From positions 930,001 to 994,000 of the forward strand of contig NZ_FSRK01000001.1 in assembly GCF_900141765.1 (NCBI RefSeq): DNA of 64,000 nt, given 5' to 3'. The notes beneath the pieces are model-generated. The model was not told where the DNA came from. It did no database searches and saw only the letters and a list, made by a program, of their open reading frames with translations. This document shows, in pieces, positions 54,108 to 61,629 of this stretch; position 1 is the stretch's first letter; each line of letters begins with the position of its first letter. Source of the stretch: Epilithonimonas zeae (GTDB taxonomy: Bacteria; Bacteroidota; Bacteroidia; Flavobacteriales; Weeksellaceae). A program made the position numbers and the translations under genes.

Positions 54108-56162
54108 ATGAAAAAGCTTTCTTTTTTAGCAGCTTCTCTTGTTTCAACTTTTGCATTCTCGCAAGTACAAGATGCCATGAGTTATCAAGCAATAATCAGA
54201 AATTCTAGTAACGAACTGATTAAAAGTCAGAATGTAGGGATGAAATTTTCTATATTGAAAGGTTCTCCTACAGGATCCGTTGTTTATTCGGAAACGCAAA
54301 CGCAGCCAACAAACATCAATGGTTTGGTCAATGTAAAAATTGGTGCTGGAACTTTACTTAGTGGTTCTTATTCTACAATTGATTGGGGTGCGGATACTTA
54401 CTTTATTAAAATCGAAACAGATCCAACAGGTTCAACAAACTATACAATAACAGGAACATCACAGTTATTAAGTGTTCCTTATGCATTGTACGCAAAAACT
54501 TCGGGAAGTTCTCTTCCCGGCCCAACAGGAGCAACAGGTCCACAAGGGCCTCAGGGTATAACTGGTGCGACTGGAGCCAATGGAGTTACAGGAGCAACGG
54601 GTTCAACTGGAGCACAAGGTATTCAAGGTGCTACAGGAGCGCAAGGTCCTCAGGGTGTTCAAGGTGTAACTGGACCAATAGGTGCGACTGGAGCTAATGG
54701 AGTTACAGGAGCAACGGGTTTAACTGGAGCACAAGGTATTCAAGGTATTACAGGAGCGCAAGGACCTCAGGGTGTTCAAGGTGTAACAGGTCCAATAGGT
54801 GCAACTGGAGCTAATGGAGTTACAGGAGCAACGGGTTCAACTGGAGCACAAGGCATTCAAGGTGTTACAGGAGCGCAAGGCCCTCAGGGTGTTCAAGGTG
54901 TGACTGGTCCAATAGGTGCAACTGGAGCTAATGGAATGACAGGAGCAACGGGTTCAACTGGAGCACAAGGTATTCAAGGTGTTACAGGAGCGCAAGGACC
55001 TCAGGGTGTTCAAGGTGTAACAGGTCCAATAGGTGCAACTGGAGCCAATGGAGTTACAGGAGCAACGGGTTCAACTGGAGCTCAAGGTATTCAAGGTGTT
55101 ACAGGAGCGCAAGGTCCTCAGGGTGTTCAAGGTGTAACAGGTCCAATAGGTGCAACTGGAGCTAATGGAGTAACAGGTGCGACAGGAGTACAAGGTATCC
55201 AAGGAATCCAAGGTGTAACTGGCTCAACTGGAGCTACGGGGCCAACAGGAGCGCAAGGTATTCAAGGTGCTACAGGAGCTCAAGGCCCTCAGGGTGTTCA
55301 AGGTGTGACTGGACCAATAGGTGCAACTGGAGCTAACGGAGTAACAGGTGCGACAGGAGTACAAGGTCCACAAGGTATCCAAGGAATCCAAGGTGTAACT
55401 GGCTTAACTGGAGCTACGGGGCCAACTGGAGCGCAAGGTATTCAAGGTGCTACAGGAGCTCAAGGCATTCAGGGAATTCAAGGATTAACCGGTCCAACAG
55501 GTGCGCAAGGACCACAAGGTGTAATTGGGGCAGTTGGACCACAAGGAGTACAAGGACCACAAGGTGTAACTGGAAATACTGGTCCAACCGGAGCTACAGG
55601 AAATACTGGAGCGGGTTTTTCTAATGGTACAACAGGTGCTCAGTTGATTTTGACTAGTTCATTAGCACCTTATTCACCAGCGGTACCGGTGACTATGAGT
55701 GGCGATGTTACTATATCAGCTTCGGGTGTAACAACTATTGGAGATTCTAAAGTGACGGTCTCAAAAATATCTGCAACAGGGACTAAAGATTCTTCAACAT
55801 ATCTTAGAGGTGATGGAACTTGGTCCACCCCAAGCGGTGGCGGAACTGGCTTAACTGCAGTTAATGTTAGTGGTAATACAACATTGAATAATGTGAATCA
55901 GATGGTTTACATTACGGGAGCTTATACCGTTACACTTCCAGCGAACCCAAGTACTGGCTTGACAATTTATGTCTTTTCAGAAAATAAACAGGCCAATATA
56001 GATCCAAACGGCAAATCATTTCGTCAGAGCGGTAATGATTATCAGGTAACAAAAATATATGAATTTGGTAAGGATAATGGTCTTACTGCCAATAGTACTA
56101 GAACTGCAAATGCAATAGGAGTGGTACTGGTTTATAATGGAAGTAAGTGGTTTGCATACTAA
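54108..56162 (+). CDS. Collagen-like triplet-repeat surface protein
   Basis: 684 residues: signal peptide (about 1-18, ending FSQ), an N-terminal Bacteroidetes module (about 19-138, [12 protein letters not shown] and [12 protein letters not shown]), a Gly-X-Y collagen-like region (about 141-502, with X-Y rich in Thr, Ala and Gln), and a C-terminal domain with the [10 protein letters not shown] motif of tail-fibre-like proteins. The collagen part should form trimers, with the C-terminal domain as the trimerising or binding tip. No T9SS sorting domain is present. The repeat units at 54582-55166 are nearly identical in DNA. It is the first gene of a four-gene operon and has a close relative at 56713-58041. 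Confidence 0.86.
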   Translation: MKKLSFLAASLVSTFAFSQVQDAMSYQAIIRNSSNELIKSQNVGMKFSILKGSPTGSVVYSETQTQPTNINGLVNVKIGAGTLLSGSYSTIDWGADTYFIKIETDPTGSTNYTITGTSQLLSVPYALYAKTSGSSLPGPTGATGPQGPQGITGATGANGVTGATGSTGAQGIQGATGAQGPQGVQGVTGPIGATGANGVTGATGLTGAQGIQGITGAQGPQGVQGVTGPIGATGANGVTGATGSTGAQGIQGVTGAQGPQGVQGVTGPIGATGANGMTGATGSTGAQGIQGVTGAQGPQGVQGVTGPIGATGANGVTGATGSTGAQGIQGVTGAQGPQGVQGVTGPIGATGANGVTGATGVQGIQGIQGVTGSTGATGPTGAQGIQGATGAQGPQGVQGVTGPIGATGANGVTGATGVQGPQGIQGIQGVTGLTGATGPTGAQGIQGATGAQGIQGIQGLTGPTGAQGPQGVIGAVGPQGVQGPQGVTGNTGPTGATGNTGAGFSNGTTGAQLILTSSLAPYSPAVPVTMSGDVTISASGVTTIGDSKVTVSKISATGTKDSSTYLRGDGTWSTPSGGGTGLTAVNVSGNTTLNNVNQMVYITGAYTVTLPANPSTGLTIYVFSENKQANIDPNGKSFRQSGNDYQVTKIYEFGKDNGLTANSTRTANAIGVVLVYNGSKWFAY
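54582..55166 (+). repeat. Five tandem 117-base units inside the collagen-like gene
   Basis: Unit starts at 54582, 54699, 54816, 54933 and 55050, with a sixth start at 55167, exactly 117 bases apart (13 Gly-X-Y triplets). The units are almost identical, with a few silent or single-residue changes. A later 171-base pattern repeats from 55167 to 55338. Units are multiples of three, so gain or loss changes length without breaking the frame. Confidence 0.9.
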
Positions 56163-56216
56163 ACTCACAATTGAAGATCTAATTAATATAATTATCACAA
56201 ATTATAAATTAAGCTA

Positions 56217-56699
56217 ATGAAATCAATAATAAAAATAGTATTTGTTGTAGGATTCTCGATACAATCTTACGCTCAGTCCTCTATTAATACAAGTGGAGAT
56301 AATTCCTCGGGATCTAATGGAAATGTCGCTTTTTCTATTGGAGAAGTTTTTTATGATACAGCAATCTCCTCAACTGGGAGTGTTGCTGCGGGTGTTCAAC
56401 AACCTTACGAAATAACAGAAACATTAGGAGTAGATATTACCGAAATTAATCTAAGCCTGAAAATTTATCCTAATCCAACGCCAGATATTCTTAATCTGAA
56501 AGTTGGCTTTAGTGATTTTAATAAGTACAGCTATGAAATCTCTGATGCTAGCGGGAAATTATTAACAACCAAAAAACCTGTTATAGAATCTCAGACGTCT
56601 ATCAGAATGGCTTCTTACCCTGCTGCTATTTATTATCTTAAAATAATGAAAGAAGGTAAAGTAATCAAGATTTTCAAAGTATTAAAATCAGATAAATAA
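56217..56699 (+). CDS. Small T9SS-sorted secreted protein
   Basis: 160 residues: signal peptide (about 1-19, ending SYAQ), a Gly/Ser-rich module (about 20-65) with the SIGEVFY and AGVQQPYEI patterns common in Bacteroidetes exported proteins, then a type A T9SS sorting domain (about 80-160; LKIYPNPTPD and the DASGKLL turn). It is likely carried across the outer membrane by T9SS. It sits between two collagen-like protein genes, 54 bases after the first and 13 before the second, so it may be their anchor or partner. Confidence 0.82.
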   Translation: MKSIIKIVFVVGFSIQSYAQSSINTSGDNSSGSNGNVAFSIGEVFYDTAISSTGSVAAGVQQPYEITETLGVDITEINLSLKIYPNPTPDILNLKVGFSDFNKYSYEISDASGKLLTTKKPVIESQTSIRMASYPAAIYYLKIMKEGKVIKIFKVLKSDK

Positions 56700-56712
56700 A
56701 AACTAACCAACT

Positions 56713-58041
56713 ATGAAAAAGTTTTCTTTTTTAGCGGCGTCACTGGTTTCAACTTTTGCATTTACGCAGGTTCAGGACGCAATGAGTTATCAGGCAATCA
56801 TCAGAAATTCCAGTAATGAGTTGGTGAAGAGTCAAAATGTAGGGATGAGATTTTCTATATTGAAAGGTTCTGCTACAGGACCTGTGGTATATTCAGAGAC
56901 GCAGACACAAGCGACTAACATAAATGGTTTGGTAACTGTGAGGATAGGAGCCGGGACATTTGTTAGTGGATCTTATTCCACCATTGACTGGGGAGCAGAT
57001 ACTTATTTTATTAAAGTAGAAACGGATCCAACTGGTACAGCAAACTATACAATAACGGGAACATCACAATTATTAAGTGTACCTTATGCATTGTATGCTA
57101 AAACTTCAGGAAGTTCAATTCCAGGACCTCAGGGAGCTACTGGAGCAACAGGCCCAATGGGGCTACAAGGAGCTACCGGAGCCACTGGAAATCAAGGCCC
57201 ACAGGGAACCCAAGGTATTACTGGAGCGACTGGTTCAGTAGGTGCTCAGGGACCACAAGGTTTGACTGGCGCACAAGGAGTAACCGGTGCTCAAGGATTA
57301 CAAGGTGTCACCGGCGCAACTGGGGCTCAAGGTATTCAAGGAGTTCAGGGTACAACTGGAGCAACTGGTTCCACTGGAGCACAAGGTCTAACTGGCGCAA
57401 CAGGTTCTACCGGAGCTCAAGGAATTCAAGGTGTTACGGGAGCAACCGGCTCTCAAGGGATTCAAGGGATTCAAGGGATTCAAGGGATTCAAGGTGTCAC
57501 TGGAGCTCAAGGAGTTCAAGGTTTGACAGGTGCAACTGGCGCACAGGGTATACAAGGAGTTACTGGTGCTACTGGAGCAGTAGGTGCAACCGGTGCTCAA
57601 GGCTTACCTGGCATAATTCAAAAATACCATACTTATGGTAGTTCCGGTAGACTTGCAGTTGCTTCTAATGTAGCAACAGTACAACCCGGGCTCACTCAAA
57701 CCTTTACACTAGCTTCGCCTGCGACTGTTGTAATTTGGGCTACCATTGGAGCACGAAATACCTTAACAACAGCAGGAGCTTACTCTAATGTTGATGTAAT
57801 AATCTATCTTAATAATAATTTTTTAGCTAATGGAGGATGGAATCGTTTTAGTAATGTAAACGGTACGGCGCAAAATAGCTTTAATACATGTGCTATTAAT
57901 ACCATGATTAGCCTGCCAGCAGGTACTCATACAATTGATTTGCGTACAGCAAGATCCAATGGTACATCGCCAGTAGATATTGGAGGTAATTCTGCTGCTG
58001 ACACCAACCCTGGAGAAATGACAATTTTGGTTCTAAATTAA
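56713..58041 (+). CDS. Second collagen-like triplet-repeat surface protein
   Basis: 442 residues. Signal peptide and N-terminal module (about 1-138) are nearly identical to those of the protein from 54108, so the two genes arose by duplication. The Gly-X-Y region runs from about 139 to 300 and includes GIQ four times in a row from a 9-base DNA repeat. The C-terminal part (about 305-442) is different: a beta-rich domain with [15 protein letters not shown] and ending in VLN, of a C1q/TNF-like or jelly-roll look. Both proteins are expected on the surface or secreted. No T9SS signal is seen. Confidence 0.85.
   Translation: MKKFSFLAASLVSTFAFTQVQDAMSYQAIIRNSSNELVKSQNVGMRFSILKGSATGPVVYSETQTQATNINGLVTVRIGAGTFVSGSYSTIDWGADTYFIKVETDPTGTANYTITGTSQLLSVPYALYAKTSGSSIPGPQGATGATGPMGLQGATGATGNQGPQGTQGITGATGSVGAQGPQGLTGAQGVTGAQGLQGVTGATGAQGIQGVQGTTGATGSTGAQGLTGATGSTGAQGIQGVTGATGSQGIQGIQGIQGIQGVTGAQGVQGLTGATGAQGIQGVTGATGAVGATGAQGLPGIIQKYHTYGSSGRLAVASNVATVQPGLTQTFTLASPATVVIWATIGARNTLTTAGAYSNVDVIIYLNNNFLANGGWNRFSNVNGTAQNSFNTCAINTMISLPAGTHTIDLRTARSNGTSPVDIGGNSAADTNPGEMTILVLN
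57454..57489 (+). repeat. Four perfect copies of a 9-base repeat (CAAGGGATT) in the coding region
   Basis: Four copies in a row encode Gln-Gly-Ile and so Gly-Ile-Gln triplets. Identical codons in all copies suggest recent slippage; copy number changes would keep the frame. Confidence 0.9.
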
Positions 58042-58046
58042 CAGTT

Positions 58047-58316
58047 ATGAAGAAAATAATTATAATATTCATTTTATGTATTTCTACAAAATCCTTTTCT
58101 CAGTTAGTTTCTAATGCTAGAAATGCGAATATATCAACAATAAAAACGGATGAGAAAATTGAAGAAAGTACTCAAAAAAATATAACTGTTTTGAATCCTA
58201 TGGGAAGGCTGGCAAAGCCTGTAATCATTAATAAAATGGATACAACAAAAGACAATAAAATGATTTCTGAAAAACCCCAACCTCAGTTATTGTCTACAAA
58301 GCGAAAACAAGAATAA
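58047..58316 (+). CDS. Small exported protein of unknown function
   Basis: 89 residues. A signal-peptide-like start (about 1-18, SFSQ) is followed by a Lys/Thr-rich, probably unstructured chain with a short KPVIIN segment. It follows the second collagen-like gene by 5 bases and closes the operon before the terminator at 58360. No family is recognised; location suggests a role with the collagen-like proteins. Confidence 0.55.
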   Translation: MKKIIIIFILCISTKSFSQLVSNARNANISTIKTDEKIEESTQKNITVLNPMGRLAKPVIINKMDTTKDNKMISEKPQPQLLSTKRKQE

Positions 58317-58359
58317 TTAACGCAACCAAATGCAATCCTTAATTTGACTAGGATGATAG

Positions 58360-58389
58360 AAAACGCTTCATTATTGGAGCGTTTTTTTA
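58360..58389 (+). terminator. Terminator of the collagen-like operon
   Basis: A 10-base-pair stem (AAAACGCTTC with GGAGCGTTTT, one G-U pair) around a 6-base loop is followed by T7, 44 bases after the last gene. Confidence 0.8.
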
Positions 58390-58510
58390 TCAAATAAAAA
58401 TCGTCAGGTTTAAAAAATCCATTTGAAGAAGGATTTTGTATAAAGCTAAACGAATAATATTCTGAAAAATATTCTTTAAAATTAAGATTTTATTAAACTT
58501 TAGCTAATGA

Positions 58511-58542
58511 TTTGTTACGCTGAATATAAAAGTGTAATTTTG
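58511..58542 (+). promoter_or_regulatory. Promoter of the HAD-family gene
   Basis: TTTG (58511-58514), 20 bases, TAATTTTG (58535-58542): an exact fit to the Bacteroidetes consensus, 20 bases before ATG 58563. It favours that start over TTG 58554. Confidence 0.78.
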
Positions 58543-58562
58543 CCAACTTAATTTTGAACCTC

Positions 58563-58964
58563 ATGGAATTAGAATACGTAGAACATCTGAGCCCAATGCT
58601 GAAAGGCGATATCAAGAATTATCTCATCGATATCGATGGAACGATTACGGATGATGTGCCTAATGAAGAGCCAGAAAGAATGGTAACTTGCGAGCCTTTT
58701 CCGGACGCTTTGGCAACAATCAACAAGTGGTATGACGAAGGTCATCAGATTTGTTTTTTCACTTCCAGAACAGAGGATTTGAGAGAGATTACAGAAACCT
58801 GGCTCAACAAACACGGCTTCAAATACCACAGCGTTTTGCTAGGGAAACCAAGAGGTGGAAACTACCACTGGATAGATAACCACCTTGTAAGAGCTACAAG
58901 ATACAAAGGAAAATTCACGGATTTGGTTGAAAAACAAGTAACCATAGAGGTTTTCCGTGACTAA
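58563..58964 (+). CDS. HAD-superfamily phosphatase-like protein
   Basis: 133 residues from ATG 58563. The HAD motif I DIDGT is at 23-27 (nucleophile Asp23, acid/base Asp25), motif II Ser/Thr in FFTSRTEDL (about 80-88), and a late Lys and DN pair (GKPRGGNYHWIDNH) fits motifs III/IV. The short cap-less form resembles the small HAD group that is often mislabelled phosphoheptose isomerase in Bacteroidetes genomes. The substrate is unknown. It is monocistronic with a clear promoter and terminator. Confidence 0.8.
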   Translation: MELEYVEHLSPMLKGDIKNYLIDIDGTITDDVPNEEPERMVTCEPFPDALATINKWYDEGHQICFFTSRTEDLREITETWLNKHGFKYHSVLLGKPRGGNYHWIDNHLVRATRYKGKFTDLVEKQVTIEVFRD

Positions 58965-58978
58965 AAATATATCTGATT

Positions 58979-59013
58979 AAAAATTCCCGAGCCTCAAACT
59001 TTCGGGAATTTTT
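58979..59013 (+). terminator. Terminator of the HAD-family gene
   Basis: An 11-base-pair stem (AAAATTCCCGA with TCGGGAATTTT) is followed by T run, 15 bases after the stop codon. Confidence 0.85.
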
Positions 59014-59030
59014 GATTTGGTGACAAAACC

Positions 59031-59120
59031 CATAGCCCCGATTGTAGTGGAAATCCTTTTGCTTTTTTTTCCACATATGAAAAAGCAAAAGATTGCAACA
59101 GAAAGCGGGATTAAGCTCCT
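59031..59120. repeat. Intergenic repeat element upstream of serA
   Basis: About 90 bases between a terminator and serA with a loose inverted structure: AGCCCCGAT at the left, GCGGGATTAAGCT at the right, and CCTTTTGCTTTTT against AAAAGCAAAAG in the middle. A second, inverted and diverged copy lies at 60223-60310. The element resembles the palindromic intergenic repeats known from flavobacterial genomes. Confidence 0.5.
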
Positions 59121-59173
59121 AAACCAATTAATTAATGAACAGCTTCTGTTCTTCAAAAAAAATATAAAATATA

Positions 59174-60130
59174 ATGAAAGTACTTGCTAATGACGGATTG
59201 ACGCAATCTGGAATAGACGCGCTAAAAGACAATGGATTCGAGGTAATTACTGATAAAGTAGCTCAGGAAAATCTAATTACTTATATCAATGAAAATCAGG
59301 TAACAGTTTTGCTTGTAAGAAGCGCAACGAAAGTAACCAAGGAAATGGTGGACAACTGTCCAAGTCTGGAAATCATTGGTAGAGGAGGTGTTGGAATGGA
59401 CAACATCGAAGTGGCTTACGCAAGAGAAAAAGGAAAACACGTGATCAATACACCTGCCGCATCTTCGGAATCTGTTGCAGAACTGGTTTTTGCGCACTTG
59501 TTTTCAGGAAGCAGATTTTTACAGGATTCGAACAGACAAATGCCTGTAAAAGGTAATACCGAATTCGCCAAATTGAAGAAAGCTTACGAAAAGGGCGTTG
59601 AACTGAGAGGTAAAACAATCGGAATTGTTGGAATCGGAAGAATCGGGCAGGAGGTTGCAAGAATCGCACTTGGATTGGGAATGAAAGTGATAGCCTCTGA
59701 TACAAGAATCGGGAAAGCAAGTGTGAGAGTGGATTTTTACAACAGCCAATATATCAATGTGGAGATAGAAACGGAACCTTTGGAGCAGTTGATTCAGCAT
59801 TCGGATTTCATTACGCTTCACGTTCCGGCTCAGAATGGACCAATCATCGGCAAAACAGAATTGGAAAAAATGAAAACCGGTGCAGCTATCGTAAACTGTG
59901 CCAGAGGTGGTGTGATTGATGAGGAAGCTTTGATTGAAGCTTTAGATTCTGGAAAATTGGCGTTTGCAGGTTTGGATGTTTTCGAGAACGAACCAACACC
60001 TTCTGAGAAAATCCTAACGCATCCAAAAATTTCTTTGACGCCTCACACCGGAGCTGCTACAGAAGAAGCTCAGGACAGAATCGGAACTGAGTTGGCGAAT
60101 CAGATCGCAAGTATTCTTTTGGTTAAATAA
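59174..60130 (+). CDS. serA: D-3-phosphoglycerate dehydrogenase (short SerA type)
   Basis: 318 residues, the short form without a C-terminal ACT domain. Nucleotide-binding GIGRIG (153-158), the substrate-binding segment GRGGVGMDNI (about 69-78), catalytic Arg in NCARGGVID, Glu in FENEP, and His in PHTGAAT are all present. It oxidises 3-phosphoglycerate to 3-phosphohydroxypyruvate, the first step of serine synthesis; other 2-hydroxyacids are possible since the family is broad. It has its own terminator and lies between two copies of an intergenic repeat. Confidence 0.87.
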   Translation: MKVLANDGLTQSGIDALKDNGFEVITDKVAQENLITYINENQVTVLLVRSATKVTKEMVDNCPSLEIIGRGGVGMDNIEVAYAREKGKHVINTPAASSESVAELVFAHLFSGSRFLQDSNRQMPVKGNTEFAKLKKAYEKGVELRGKTIGIVGIGRIGQEVARIALGLGMKVIASDTRIGKASVRVDFYNSQYINVEIETEPLEQLIQHSDFITLHVPAQNGPIIGKTELEKMKTGAAIVNCARGGVIDEEALIEALDSGKLAFAGLDVFENEPTPSEKILTHPKISLTPHTGAATEEAQDRIGTELANQIASILLVK

Positions 60131-60152
60131 TTTAACTAAAAAGATCAATATA

Positions 60153-60179
60153 ATGCTCGTTTTTTAACGGGCATTTTTT
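60153..60179 (+). terminator. Terminator of serA
   Basis: A 9-base-pair stem (ATGCTCGTT with AACGGGCAT, one G-U pair) is followed by T6, 22 bases after the stop codon. Confidence 0.82.
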
Positions 60180-60222
60180 ATTTTCCCGATTCAGATTAAA
60201 ATTTTACTTTTGCTGAGGTTTT

Positions 60223-60310
60223 CTATGGCAGCTTAATCCGCCTTCCACTCCCGCTTCTTTCTTTTTTAGCAAAAAAAGAAAAAGAGCTCCGTTCAAGTCG
60301 GGCTGCAACA
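60223..60310. repeat. Second, inverted copy of the intergenic repeat, downstream of serA
   Basis: AGCTTAATCC near the left and TCGGGCTGCAAC near the right, with a TTTTTTAGC/GCAAAAAAAG core, match the reverse complement of the element at 59031-59120. The copies are diverged, which speaks against recent movement. Confidence 0.45.
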
Positions 60311-60336
60311 TTTGACCTTCGAATCAACATTAGTCT

Positions 60337-61353
60337 ATGAAAAGAAAAGTCCTATTGATTTACACCGGCGGAACCATCGGGATGGAAAAAGATTACACCA
60401 CAGGAAGTCTGGTTCCGTTTGATTTTTCCACCATTTTCAAAAGAATCCCGGAAATGAATCTTCTCGAATGCGAAGTCTCGGTTCATCCATTCGAAAATCC
60501 AGTAGATTCCTCCGATATGGGACCGCAGGAATGGCGAATGATTGCAGAGTGGATTCATAAAAATTATGATGCTTTTGATGGTTTTCTGATTCTTCACGGG
60601 ACAGATACTATGTCTTATACGGCTTCTGCACTTAGTTTTATGCTGAAGAATCTTGGAAAACCTGTAATTTTGACAGGTTCCCAATTGCCGATTGGAGATT
60701 TGCGAACAGATGCGAAAGAAAATCTTTTGACAAGTCTTTATTACGCAAGTCTCTATGAAAATGATGAACCAGTTATCAAAGAAGTAGCTGTGTATTTCGA
60801 ATACAAACTTTTGCGAGGAAACCGAAGTCTGAAATATTCTGCCGAGTTTTTTGATGCTTATCAAAGTCCGAATTATCCGATTCTTGGACAATCCGGAGTT
60901 CATCTTAATATTGAAAAAGATTTGCTTTGGAAACCAAAAGGTGATTTTGAACTCGATATTTACCTCAATGAAAAAGTAATTTTTTACAGAATTTTCCCAG
61001 GAATGAATTTCGAATCATTGTTGGAATTCAAAACGCCGGAAGCAATTGTTTTGCAGGTTTTCGGTTCAGGAACAATTTTTAATAATGAAAAAACGCAGAA
61101 TGTTCTTCAGGAATTGAGAAACCGAGGAATCGAAATCATAGTGATAAGTCAGTGTGTATCAGGAGGAATTAGTTTTGGGAAGTATAGCAATAGTAATATT
61201 TTCACAAAAATAGGTGCCATTAGTGGGAAAGATATGACTGCTGAAGCTGCCATTACAAAAGTGATGCATATTCTCAACAATCCGAAATATGACAAAACGT
61301 TCTCTGAATTATTCAGTGAAAATATTTCGGGAGAAGTGACAGAAGATTTTTAA
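60337..61353 (+). CDS. ansA: Type I (cytoplasmic) L-asparaginase
   Basis: 338 residues, no signal peptide, so the cytoplasmic AnsA type rather than the secreted type II. Active-site threonines lie in YTGGTIG (residues 9-15) and HGTDTM (about 90-95), and the Asp/Lys pair in TDAKENLL follows. The C-terminal domain has QVFGSGTI and QCVSGG. It splits asparagine to aspartate and ammonia (EC 3.5.1.1). It is monocistronic; a tRNA gene follows 47 bases later. Confidence 0.92.
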   Translation: MKRKVLLIYTGGTIGMEKDYTTGSLVPFDFSTIFKRIPEMNLLECEVSVHPFENPVDSSDMGPQEWRMIAEWIHKNYDAFDGFLILHGTDTMSYTASALSFMLKNLGKPVILTGSQLPIGDLRTDAKENLLTSLYYASLYENDEPVIKEVAVYFEYKLLRGNRSLKYSAEFFDAYQSPNYPILGQSGVHLNIEKDLLWKPKGDFELDIYLNEKVIFYRIFPGMNFESLLEFKTPEAIVLQVFGSGTIFNNEKTQNVLQELRNRGIEIIVISQCVSGGISFGKYSNSNIFTKIGAISGKDMTAEAAITKVMHILNNPKYDKTFSELFSENISGEVTEDF

Positions 61354-61359
61354 AAATCC

Positions 61360-61389
61360 TTGGAGAAATCAGATATTTCATTATCTTTG
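61360..61389 (+). promoter_or_regulatory. Promoter of tRNA-Ser(GGA)
   Basis: TTG (61360-61362), 19 bases, TATCTTTG (61382-61389) fits the Bacteroidetes consensus; the predicted start is a few bases before the tRNA. Confidence 0.75.
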
Positions 61390-61400
61390 CAACCTCAATT

Positions 61401-61487
61401 AGAGAGGTGTCCGAGTGGTTGAAGGAGCTAGCCTGGAAAGCTAGTATACGGGTAACTGTATCGAGGGTTCGAATCCCTTCCTCTCTG
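61401..61487 (+). tRNA. tRNA-Ser (anticodon GGA)
   Basis: 87 bases. Acceptor arms AGAGAGG and CCTCTCT pair, the anticodon loop reads CTGGAAAG with GGA, the long variable arm of serine tRNAs is present, and the T loop reads GGTTCGAATCC. CCA is not encoded (GCAG follows). A terminator lies directly downstream. Confidence 0.95.
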
Positions 61488-61493
61488 CAGTTA

Positions 61494-61520
61494 AAAGCGT
61501 TGTTTATCAGCGCTTTTTTT
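61494..61520 (+). terminator. Terminator of tRNA-Ser(GGA)
   Basis: A 9-base-pair stem (AAAGCGTTG with CAGCGCTTT, one G-U pair) followed by T7, just after the tRNA. Confidence 0.82.
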
Positions 61521-61629
61521 GTTTTGTATGGTTTCTTAAAAGCATTATATTTGATTTATATAACTACAAAACAACTATTAAATAATACTTTTTCCCCAAC
61601 TATAAAAGGCTTTATTTAAATTAATTTTG

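Noticed and set aside
54528-55614. Regularly repeated DNA that could be taken for a CRISPR array
   Set aside because: Repeats are in frame and encode Gly-X-Y triplets without unique spacers; it is coding.
61407-61619. 70-codon open frame starting inside tRNA-Ser(GGA)
   Set aside because: Its first third is the tRNA itself and the rest is the terminator and AT-rich spacer; no family resemblance.
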